Below, piece after piece: positions 39,010 through 48,371 of a stretch of DNA of 64,000 bases. The stretch lies in contig OX485805.1 of assembly GCA_950295325.1 (NCBI GenBank), positions 1,366,501 through 1,430,500 of the forward strand. The letters are read 5' to 3'. The notes beneath the pieces were generated by a model that had not been told where the DNA came from, did no database searches, and was given only the letters and a program-made list of their open reading frames with translations. The stretch comes from Polytrichum commune (Eukaryota > Streptophyta > Polytrichopsida > Polytrichales > Polytrichaceae). A program made the position numbers and the translations under genes. Every line of letters begins with the position of its first letter. The first letter of the stretch is position 1.

Positions 39010-39895
39010 GTATGGGAGGGTCACTTATTGAGGATCATTTATTTGGAAGTATGGATGAGGATGAGGATGAGGAGTGTGATTATGATCACACATTGATTGA
39101 TGATTCTAGTGCACAAGTGGTGACAGGGAAAATCGTAGTGTTGGAGAAGACAATTCAAACATGTACAAGAATGTTGTCATATATAGAGACGGAATTGATG
39201 GAGTCGCATGTTGAAAATGATTTACATGAAGATTTGGAGTTACAAAGTGAGCTTTGACATGCCTTGGATGTTCTAATTAATGAACATGAAAAATGTTGAA
39301 ATGCCCTCAATCTAATGTAAAAGTCCATTATGGCTTATGTAGAGGTAGGGGAGTCTAGAATTTTCAAAAGGACACTTGTTAGTCAATGGAATGGCAAACC
39401 AACTTTATCTAAAGATTGATTCACTCGGATTAAGGTTAGCATATTATATATGAGGCCTAAACTTCTTACCACCGCAATTCATGATACTATGTTAAATCTT
39501 GGTTGTGATTGTGGAGTGTGTTTTTGAACACATCTTAAACTAGAATTGCAAAAAAACATGGTAGACCAAAACACGGTAGACCAAAACACTCAACTGCAAT
39601 CAAGGCTCGGTTTGTTAGGAGGGTTTATAGGATGCGTAGAAAGTCTGGTAATCGTTGGATGGAGTATAGGGATCCAATTGACTTGATGAATTGTCCATCA
39701 AACATGGGAATTGGTTTATGTTATTGTAAAAAAGAAAGTAATAATAAGTGGACTTACGATATTATGGATCATTTGATGGTAGATTCAGAAACAATAATTG
39801 CATTACCTTCTATGATATATATTATAGACTTAGATGGTTATGAGTTACATCCGGGAGATGAAAAAGTCTTCAACGACTTTATTAATGAATGCTAA
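39010..39895 (+). pseudogene. Broken reading-frame remnant of an unrecognised gene
   Basis: Two open pieces lie on the plus strand. 39,012-39,257 (81 codons) begins MGGSLIEDHLF, has a GATGAG-repeat-encoded DEDEDEE acidic tract, and then VVTGKIVVLEKTIQTCTRML and a leucine/glutamate-rich helix. 39,632-39,895 (87 codons; open back to ~39,541) contains KKHGRPKHGRPKHSTAIKAR, RFVRRVYRMRRKSGNRWMEY and IIALPSMIYIIDLDGYELHP. The doubled GRPKH comes from a short tandem duplication. Between them a stop-ridden frame reads YMRPKLLTTAIHDTMLNLGC. I do not recognise a family; it could be an old transposon gene. Confidence 0.35.
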
Positions 39896-39899
39896 GGTT

Positions 39900-41339
39900 T
39901 TACATTATACATACGATAGGGGTTTCATTATTATTTAAAAAACATACTTAAATGTTAATGACTATATATGAATGTATTTTTTTTTACGTATACATATTGT
40001 TACTTGGTTTATTTTATCATTGAGATTGTATGTGTATTGCTTGATTTTACAAACTTGTATATAGGGGTTTTTTAGAGTATGTTGCAAGTGCACACGGTTC
40101 TTGATTTTTGAATGAAAGGTGCACCATCCGGGGATAAATGCCTTCACTATATGTAGAAAATATGCACCATGAAATAAATAGGCCTTTAGTACATATTTGA
40201 TCCACTTTCACTTTCCAATGAGAAAGTTGTTGAACATTTTGTCATCCATAAGATGTAACTCAACAATTGCATCAAACAAATGAAGTCAATAGCACAATAA
40301 TTTAGCCACAATCTGGAGAGAAAAACTCAAGGAGGCCCACAAGTGCTCCAAGAGCCTCTAGTTTTGTAAAAACCTAGAACCCAAATGCAAACCCTAACAT
40401 AAATATATGGGGTGGTTATTGGGGAGTATTACCATATGACAATAATGGATGAAAACATAAATTGGATGAAACTAACATACCTCTTTTGTCATTTTTCCCT
40501 CCAAACCTTAGGATCCCCTTTTTGTACCTCTACCTTTATTTCAAAAATTTAATAGCCTTTTAAAGGTACACATTAAAGAGAAATAATATCTCTCCCTTAT
40601 GTATACTATGTATGCTAATGCCTCAAAAATATCGCTTCCTACAACTTATGTCAATTTGCATGTGATATGAAGAGTCCAACCCCCTGGAGGGAGGTGGAGC
40701 AAAGAGCCAAAGGAAGGGAATTTGAGAGTGGAGAGGCAAAGGAGGGATTTAGAAACAAAGAAGAGAGATCTAAAGCAAACTTCAATGAACCCAGAGTTTT
40801 GACGGTCACGAGGTGGTTCACTCTCACAACGGTTGAGATCATCTTGCCCCTCCTACCCTAAATTTAACGGCTTCCCTCCTTATACATATGTCATCAATGA
40901 ATGTCTAGTGAACACTCATTCTATGCAAAAATTTCCACCCTGTTTTAATCCATTTATGAATAATTGAAATTAAGGTCCTTAAGCCCTACCATACTATTAC
41001 AATTTAACCTAGGCCTATTAAGCCCTCCCATATACATATATCTCTACATCTCATAATACTCATAGACTAAGTATATTTTGTACAACATTGTCCCTATAAA
41101 ACTCCCTCATGTGCACTCACGTATGGTTCCACATGCTTTGAAGGGTGAACTCCTTGAGGTACAGAGTCCTTGCAATTGCCTTGAATTATAACTAATCAAG
41201 TTTACAAACCAAGGGCAAACCAATCAACTGGAAAAATACTATCTACACTAAAGAGTCCTATTAGTGTGGGTTACCATGTGGAGTTACATATTGCTATAAC
41301 TTTCTATTAAGGATATCATTTCTTACTCAAAACAAGACA
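39900..41339. other. Gene-free AT-rich stretch
   Basis: No gene or clear element recognised. Confidence 0.55.
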
Positions 41340-41690
41340 AACAACGACAATAAGTATCATATTTAGTGTCACTTACTACTTTGAGTTACACAATGATATA
41401 TCTATTTACTAAATATCTCATATTTTGCCAACCAATGTCAAATTGGTCGTTTGGACATTATAGAACATTAACAACTTTTAAGTAGTAAAAAAAAACATCA
41501 ATAGTAAAAAGGTATAGCACTGTGTTCATCCAAATATTAAGTGACACAAACGATCATATTTAGTGTCGTATGTAAGTTAAAGAACATGAAATAGTTCTTA
41601 CTTGGTAAAATCAACAGTCTAAATTAAAACTTATAGCACCATATAAATCCAGATGGTGACCCACACTAAATAGACAATTTAGTCTAGTCT
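41340..41690. repeat. Diverged relative of the CACTAAATA repeats
   Basis: Contains several scattered ATATTTAGTGTC / CACTAAATA motifs plus a CTAGTCTAGTCTAG run at its end, but no clean terminal repeats. Confidence 0.35.
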
Positions 41691-41784
41691 AGTCTAGAAG
41701 TAGTTTAGAGATTTATCAGCGTTTAGTGACTGCTACTCTTCCTTCACAGCGTGGCCACCAAATGAAAGCAAAACCTTAAGCAAT

Positions 41785-42420
41785 TCACTTCATCATTTTG
41801 TAAGGATATGATCTCATACCTTGTATGAGACGATTTGTGCACCACTGGAACTCCACACAAATCTCCAAAAATGCAGGTTTTTGTATTTGGATTGGAATTC
41901 CAACACCTCGAACCATTTTAGCCAAGTGTTTTGGAAACAGTGTGGATGTTTCAGGCAATCCTTTCAATATCATTCTTCGGAGGCTGCTGAGTTGAATAAT
42001 TGAAAAGGGCGCTTTCCCAGTTAGAATCTCATAACATAACATTCCAAAACCATGACTATCAATCTTGAACGGATACCTCATTGGTGTGTGAGAATCGACT
42101 GCGCTCATGGACTGCTTTCGTACACGACCTAATACCTCCGGTGCCATCCATTGAGTAGTGCCAATGTTTATAGTTTGGTGAGAATGTCCGGTTCATCTCG
42201 TTAATTTTCGAAAGCCCAAAATCAGCCACTCTTACATGTGCATAATCATTATCATTTATCCCTTCCCTCTCACAAGTATACTTTCTGATTTCAAGTATCT
42301 GTAGACGACTTTGTTTTGTGCAAGTTATTCATGCTGTCCGCCATTTGAAGCGTGATGCTTATTGTGTCATGAAGTTGAAAAGGAGTATTCATCGTCTCAC
42401 CCTCATGCATCTTCTCTCAT
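41785..42420 (-). pseudogene. C-terminal protein kinase fragment (kinase relic A)
   Basis: Minus-strand pieces read, in different frames, FQLHDTISITLQMADSMNNL (subdomain VIa region), VADFGLSKI (DFG loop) and GTTQWMAPEVLG. They continue as KIDSHGFGMLCYEILTGKAPF and an ILKGLPETSTLF tail (open frame 42,147-41,785). The P-loop and the HRD catalytic loop are not found upstream, where PP2-arm sequence begins at ~42.6 kb. It is related to, but clearly diverged from, relic B at 51-52.7 kb and lies on the same strand. Frame breaks and the missing N-lobe make it a truncated pseudogene. Confidence 0.7.
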
Positions 42421-42599
42421 ATAAGGTGGTGTAGATCATCAAACATAAGTTTGATGACAAGGGAACAACTACGCAACATGGGAAAAATGTTTAGGAGACC
42501 TAAGCTTTGGTCATGAAAGACTAGGGTCACATAGTCGGTAAGCCTTGGGGAGACTTGGGGCTTTCTGGGGCCCAAGAAATCCTCGGGAATGACTTGGGA

Positions 42600-45500
42600 A
42601 TGACCCAACTCCAGAGAGGACTGTGAGGTATTGTGCACAATTGACTATTGGAAAGAAACAGGTAATTTAATTTTCAGTTGTCAACATTTCAAGTTTCAGA
42701 CTAGAAGTTGGGACGGAAACTTTCAAGTGGAAATTCTCTTTCTCTTTGAGTGATCACATAGGCCCTCCCAATTGTGCTAAAATAAAACCTTGAATGGTTC
42801 ATCTATATTGAGCACTTCTCCAGTCTCGTTGTAACACATCTTTTGGTGTTCATTTTTTGATTCCAACTTTGCCGTATACCACTCAAATATGGGTGCCCAA
42901 TTAAGAAGAGCGACCTCATAAGGTCGACAAACCTTGATTTCCCTGACGAATTGGTTTATCCGCATCAACACCACCTCCACACTTGACAAATCGAATGGGC
43001 CTTTCAAGGTGTAGCTAGCTCCTCCAAGCAAAGTCGAGTCTGCCAAAGTCAAGCTCCTCCATTTGTTTTACAGTAGTTGAATGGCCATCCTTGTGGATGT
43101 GCCAAAATTACTAGTTTCCCTGACAACATCTACGATCAATTGCATCTAATAGGTTATCTGGCTGATCCGAGACACTGGAGGTGGAATCGTGGGGTTGAGG
43201 ATGGCAGCAAGGAGATTGAATATTTGTTGGGGCGATGACTTACGCTACTAGGCTTGGATCAGTGATCCGAACTCTTTGCAAGTATATCCTTTCACTACAA
43301 GCATATGAATCCTAAGCAATCGACCTACGTCATTGAAAACTTGTTTATCTAACTGAAAATTTGCAAATCTAGCCGTGGTAGATTTGCATTGTTCTTTCAT
43401 CGACGTGGGACGATTGCATAGGACTTGTATGCTAGTAGTGTTTTCAGCCAGGTTGGAGGTGGGATAGAGTGCAAACCACATATTGCAAAAACTGGTCCCT
43501 TGGATATCTCATTTTGGAGAGCTTGTTTGACGCCTTCTAGCTCTCAGATACTTCTCCCCATGCAGTCCTTGCAATATTTTGTGTTGGCCTTACACGTCTC
43601 AGAAGTGACAACACACTCTCATTGGTTGTGGTTTCACTTGCAAATACCATACAGTGTGACAGTCTGAACATACCTCTCATTTTTATTCGTGTGTTTGACA
43701 AAGCAAGTTTTTGGAGGTTGCGAAATTGAGACAGGTGTGCTGGTTTGAAGCAAGTGGCAAGATTGATTACGGGATGCTGCCCCCAAGAACTTCCACATTC
43801 TCACGGCACATTCATTTGACGCATCTGATCATAGGTGGTTGGATCTCTGAACTTGTAACCTTCACACTTTCAAAAAATGACATGGAAGACAAAGAATGCA
43901 AGTGCTTTATGAGTACCTACACTGGTGTATCCATGCGACCAATAGGTTAATTCAAGTTGCTGCCGACTAAGGTCTTGGAAAATGGTTGAACAGAAGTATG
44001 ATGTTGGAGCGTTTTCTGTGGTTGAAGGAGAGGAACACTGTATGTTGAAGTTCGACATGAGATGTGTTCATGAGGTGCCATGGTGGACGAGTGGCCTCCA
44101 TATGGATGGCATTGTTATACGGACTCCTCAAGAATTTAAAGCACTCCATGTCTTGAACATTGCATTCCTGTAATAAGATCAGAGTAATTGTGTCTGATAT
44201 CCAACGATATTCAGGAAACTTCAACAGTGTCCCTGTCATCAAGAGTGGGGAAAGACCCCATTTAATCCATGCATATTGCTCGAGATGGATATTAGAATGG
44301 GATCAAAAACTTGAGGCATGCCATCACTTTGAAATCCTCTCCACCCTTATCAGTGCGGCAAAACTTTGCATTGTAAATTCCCTACAAACAACTGAATCTA
44401 ATTTAGGAACCCCTAATTAGGTGAGTGCAGTAGTAGGCCCCCCGAGCTATAAGGTTTGTACTTTAAGGCCTCAAATCTGAAGTTGACGAGGCCATATTTC
44501 TGAATTTCCAAGTCCTGCCAGGAGCAAGCAGAATATTCGGAAAGAGTGCTAAGATGCTCCACTCAAAGGTTGACAAGAAAATATAAACCTGCTTGAATAG
44601 GTAATATAGTCATTGAGGGAAAAGTACACCCACAGATCTGCCACAAGCCATCTTTGAAGCGAAGGCTCATGTAGGTACCAGAACAGTGACAACAGAGAAC
44701 CCGTAGAAGAGAGCAGCAGTTGCATTGATAGAAGTCACTGAAGACCTCTTGTTACATATTCTGTTGGAGTGCATTTGATGCTCAAGTTTCTGTGCTTTAC
44801 AAACTTTGGTAAACGGAAAGAGAAAATGTATGTCAGCACTGTCATTGGTAACAATAGCACTTCAGCATAATAGATTGTACCATGTCTATTCATACATAAT
44901 GAAGATTCCTACCACGACTTTGTAGAGTAGGTACCTCTGTGTGACTGAAGATATGTGAAGTATCTTTTTTATCATCAATGTTCAACTAACACTTATAGAT
45001 TGAGGTAACCAATAAACCGCAAAATAAGGATACCTTGCGGATAATCAATCGAACAGTGGCCATCCACAACAATCTGCAGGAAATTTTGACCTTCCACGAC
45101 ATCCCCACTGACTTCATCGGTTCCTGGCAGTGGTTCCTTAGAAAGAGGATTTCTCTGAATTTGTTTTAAAATAAGACACGACATCTACTAATCCTAAAGT
45201 TGTGGCGAATCCAACTTCCTCCGCAAGGTGTTACAACCATTTCTAGCTTGCTTGACCAGAGTTTGTTGATAGTTGGACACAGTAGAAAATGCTGAGCCTG
45301 TACTCCTTGTTCAGGAGGGTTACAGAAGAACTGGCAGCACTTATATCTTATGGCTTTTTAGAGATTTCATGGACCTTCCAAGCAGCACAAAGGTAAGGAA
45401 GACCTAGGCTTTCACCATGAAAATCGAAGTTGTTGCTGGAAAGAAATCGTCTATGAAGGTCAAGAACAGAAGAAGCTGGAATGTTTACATCTTGATAAGT

Positions 45501-45640
45501 TCCTATTTTGCGGTTGACTGGGGAATCTCCATGTCATATTCTTGCTTAGTAACCCTCTGTGCTCACATGTTCTTCAGATATTTAACAGAAATCAGGTTTC
45601 CAATTCTCTCATTAAGCCACGGATTTGGAAGAAGTGCCAA
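42600..45640 (+). repeat. Left arm of a large inverted repeat carrying PP2 copy A
   Basis: This arm matches the reverse complement of 48,370-50,880 through PP2 exons, introns and non-coding DNA. Examples are the AGCACAATTGGGAGGGCC block near 42,760/50,670, the GGACACAGTAGAAAATGC block near 45,275/48,710 and the MKVK-RRSWNVYI frame near 45,450/48,540. Divergence is moderate, with indels (a ~535-bp segment near 44,114-44,650 is absent from the other arm). A 91-codon minus-strand frame (43,052-42,777) with no recognised domain is also shared. Confidence 0.8.
43154..44173 (+). pseudogene. PP2-like domain pseudogene, copy A
   Basis: Plus-strand mirror of copy B. GIVGLRMAARRLNICWGDDL is followed by RY and a TAG where copy B has Trp. 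The donor after DPNSL is GC instead of GT. EVAKLRQVCWFEASGKIDY and WISELVTFTLSKND follow from 43,711. A TAA ends the frame after SMRPIG, and the rest (VGAFSVVEGEE...WWTSGLHMDGIVIRTPQEF) continues in another frame to 44,173. Two nonsense changes, a frame change and a weakened splice site make this a pseudogene, though its C-terminal end is closer to the family pattern than that of copy B. Confidence 0.75.
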
Positions 45641-45904
45641 GACTGTAAATTCTCCCCAGGTTTCCAAGGGCGAAACTCTGAATGATTTCACACATGTACA
45701 TTGATTTGAGCTGTGGGGAACAAGTGTACACATCATGTTGTGGCTGTATGGACAAATAGGGTCCACACTAGAAACTAAATTACAAATACATACCTGCAAC
45801 CTGCAGGTGCTACGCCTTACACAAGTAGGACGATGGACTTCAATTTAGTGCCAAAATGTCTCTAAATGGGTGCTGTGGACAATTCCATGAAATAGCCTAA
45901 GGTC
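45641..45904. other. Gap between inverted arm A and the zinc-finger gene
   Basis: I see no gene here. It is likely the 3' flank of the minus-strand zinc-finger gene. Confidence 0.4.
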
Positions 45905-46843
45905 TTAGCCCTTGAAAAACCGTCGCCATGAGTACCAAGGCAGAAACCCTCCTGAACATACCAGAGAATATTTAGGTTAGGAAACAATCTCCTAGCAAGC
46001 AACTGAGAGAGACTTGTCACAAGAACCAGTTCCCAGAAAGATTGTAATCAGTGGGTGCTCACCGCAGCTACCACATCGAAAATAGTATTCACCCTTCTTC
46101 ACGAGACCAGATCCGCTGCAAGTTGAACACCTTTTTTGAGCTGCCTGTGCGCAGAAGAAAACATTAACAGGTATCGTGAGCTTGAGAATTTTGTGAGATT
46201 CATATTGAGATTCCAATCCAAGCCATGAGATGGGCTTGACCAATTAATAGTGTCTTCTGCAAAATCAGTTGTACCTCTGCATAATTCAGTAGGTACTCGG
46301 GTGTCGCAGAATCCAAGAATACAACAAATTTATGGACAACTATTTCAGCTGATGAGAAATTGCAACTTACAATGCGCTTGCTGAACTCGATTCCAGCAAC
46401 CACGAAGGGCGTCACTCCAGCTGCGCCCACGAATTCCCAAATCACATGTAATTCCACAAACCAAGCATCCTCCTCCACACAAGCTCCATCCACATCTCAA
46501 CACCAAATTCACTCTCAAATCTCAAAATTTCTCACACTTGTACGTGATGAAACCACATTGGTAATCTCAGAATTCACGTTCATAACTTAGAAGTCATTAA
46601 AGTGCATCATAGAAACATCAGAAGCAACACCAGTTGGGTTCCAGTACCGATAGCGCCAGCAGCGATTTGCCAGGAGAGGTCAGGGGACGGCGGGAGGGCC
46701 TGCGAGGCTTCCGCGAGCTCCGTGAGTGCCCTCGTTCTCACTGCGCCTACTCTTCCAACTCTCGGAGCTGGTGCGGGTGTTGGAATTGCGACAGAATGGC
46801 GATGGTGGAGCAGGGGAAGCGAGGCAACAACCACGGCCGCCAT
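45905..46843 (-). CDS. Small plastid-targeted DnaJ-type (BSD2-like) zinc-finger protein, 4 exons
   Basis: Minus-strand exons 46,843-46,648, 46,420-46,371, 46,144-46,063 and 45,951-45,905 join in frame to 375 nt (124 residues) with GT-AG introns throughout. Residues 1-55 are Ala/Arg/Pro/Ser rich without acidic residues at the start, like a chloroplast transit peptide. Then come a hydrophobic segment (IAAGAIAGVTPFVVAGIEF), the motif SKRIAAQKRCSTCSGSGLV, and a second Cys pair (FRCGSCGGFLPW), ending YSWRRFFKG. The CxxCxGxG and CxxCGG pairs resemble the zinc module of DnaJ/BSD2-type thylakoid assembly factors. I recall a conserved, poorly characterised plant family ending GGFLPW...W+RFF but do not assign a symbol. 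The likely role is plastid membrane-associated protein assembly or folding (inference). The gene sits in the spacer between two inverted PP2 arms and seems intact. Confidence 0.85.
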
Positions 46844-47157
46844 AGCTGCTCTACTGTTGCAACCAGCTTCTGTGTCCGAGCCAACATAGACTTCTGAAAT
46901 CTTGGGATGATGTAGATCCAGGCAGCAGAAGGACAGCCTTCACTAGGAGAAGGTTACATATAACAAAACCTTGGTTACAGGTCCTCGTAAGAGCCACGTG
47001 GCAGCTATCTAAAGCTCAGAGTTCTGGCTGAGACGATGAACAGCTGAAACTTTCCTTTGGTAACTTGTTACATGCTGGAGCCCGCACGAGACTATATAAA
47101 GCCCCGTTTACACCTGCCTACTTAAACCGGTGTTTCTAGCAAAAATCCCAGCACTTA

Positions 47158-47574
47158 GAGCGTCCCCACCAGACCGGGCATAGGGCATGTCAACGCCAAA
47201 AATGGGGCATCCCGGGTTCTTAGGTGGCGGTACCGGCATAAATTGAGCCCCACCAATGTCCGGTCCGGCATAATTTAGAACCGGCCCGGGTATAGTAAGG
47301 GCCTTCCCCCGCCATAAATGGTTCATATGGCGGCCCTCCTCCGGCCCGCCAAGAGATTACTTTAATATCAGATACTCCGATATCCTACTTTATCCCATGT
47401 CAGATAATAGGTGTCGTTGTCTTATTGATTGCTTCCTAATTATACCGGGGGTATGCCTAGGCTTTGGTGGGCTCTGACTCAAGATGAGCTGCCCCGCCCA
47501 AGATGGAGGGCTCCCCAAAGGTATAAAATATTATATACTCTATTTGGCGTGTACCCGGTCTGGTGGGGACGCTC
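47158..47574 (-). mobile_element. PIF/Harbinger-type MITE, 417 bp, family H1
   Basis: Terminal inverted repeats GAGCGTCCCCACCAGACC are flanked by a TTA duplication (47,155-47,157 and 47,575-47,577). The TIR is very like the GAGCATCTCCA ends of plant Harbinger MITEs. It is internally homologous, inverted, to the copy at 13,823-14,249 and has no coding capacity. It lies between the zinc-finger gene promoter and inverted arm B. Confidence 0.85.
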
Positions 47575-47587
47575 TTAGCTGCACGAA

Positions 47588-47979
47588 CTATACTGTATTT
47601 AGTGTCATATGGTATTTTATGTCACTGTGGGCAACTTTTTCAATGACACTTGTGAATTAGTTTACAAGCACTGTCACCCAAATTTACTTTTACTTCATCC
47701 AAATGCCCATTTCTTGAAGAAAAATTTCGTATATTCTGCATCTTCACATTTATGTGTTGAAATATTGTTATGGATGATTGCATCTAGGATGAAAAATCAC
47801 TTAGCAAGTGACTTTAATTGTAACATTGTAAATCTATGATAGTGTCCAATTTGTTTTACAAGGAATGGCAAATAACATTAAGTTTGCATTTTAGTGTTGG
47901 TGACACTACACGGGTGGGTTACGATTAGTATTGAGGAAGACAAATAGAATTGGGGACGCTAAATACGATATTTTATGTA
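47588..47979 (-). mobile_element. MITE of the CACTAAATA family, copy 2 (inverted)
   Basis: Reverse-oriented copy with decayed ends (CTGTATTTAGTGTCA; GCTAAATACGATATTTTATG). It begins 11 bp after the TTA of the H1 MITE, so two unrelated MITEs lie side by side. Confidence 0.7.
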
Positions 47980-48206
47980 GAGTCAAGTGCGGAGGCACCT
48001 TCAGTTTGGTGCCATGGATTTCGTCACATGGAAATATAGTTATTTATCTTGGTACATAAGTATGATTGTCAAGCATTTTTTGTATTTTAGATTTTTGTGA
48101 ATATGTATCTCTAATCACAGCCTTTCCATCTCAAATCTCGTTGACATGTCATGTCTTCATTGAACACACAAACAACAAATGTAGATTGTAGCAAGTGATC
48201 CATGCG

Positions 48207-48300
48207 ACTATGGTCCGAGAGGACCCTAAACTACCAGATGATAGTGGAGAGATACCCAAAACTAAATGGAGTGGTTGAAATCTTCTCTCCACTTGATGGG
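48207..48300 (+). repeat. Dispersed repeat, copy 2
   Basis: Second copy of the 5.8-kb repeat, lacking the box B-like part. It lies just outside inverted arm B. Confidence 0.35.
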
Positions 48301-48337
48301 AAAACCAGCAAGGTGCCCATGCACCTCGTTTGTTACC

Positions 48338-48371
48338 CCCCCCCCAAAAGAAAAGAAAAGAAAAGAAAAAA
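48338..48371. repeat. Poly-C plus (AAAAG)n
   Basis: Marks the outer edge of inverted arm B. Confidence 0.85.

Noticed and set aside
47090-47100. Plus-strand TATATAAAG as a gene promoter
   Set aside because: Only MITEs lie downstream, and the nearest gene (zinc finger) is on the other strand and starts 250 bp away in the opposite direction.
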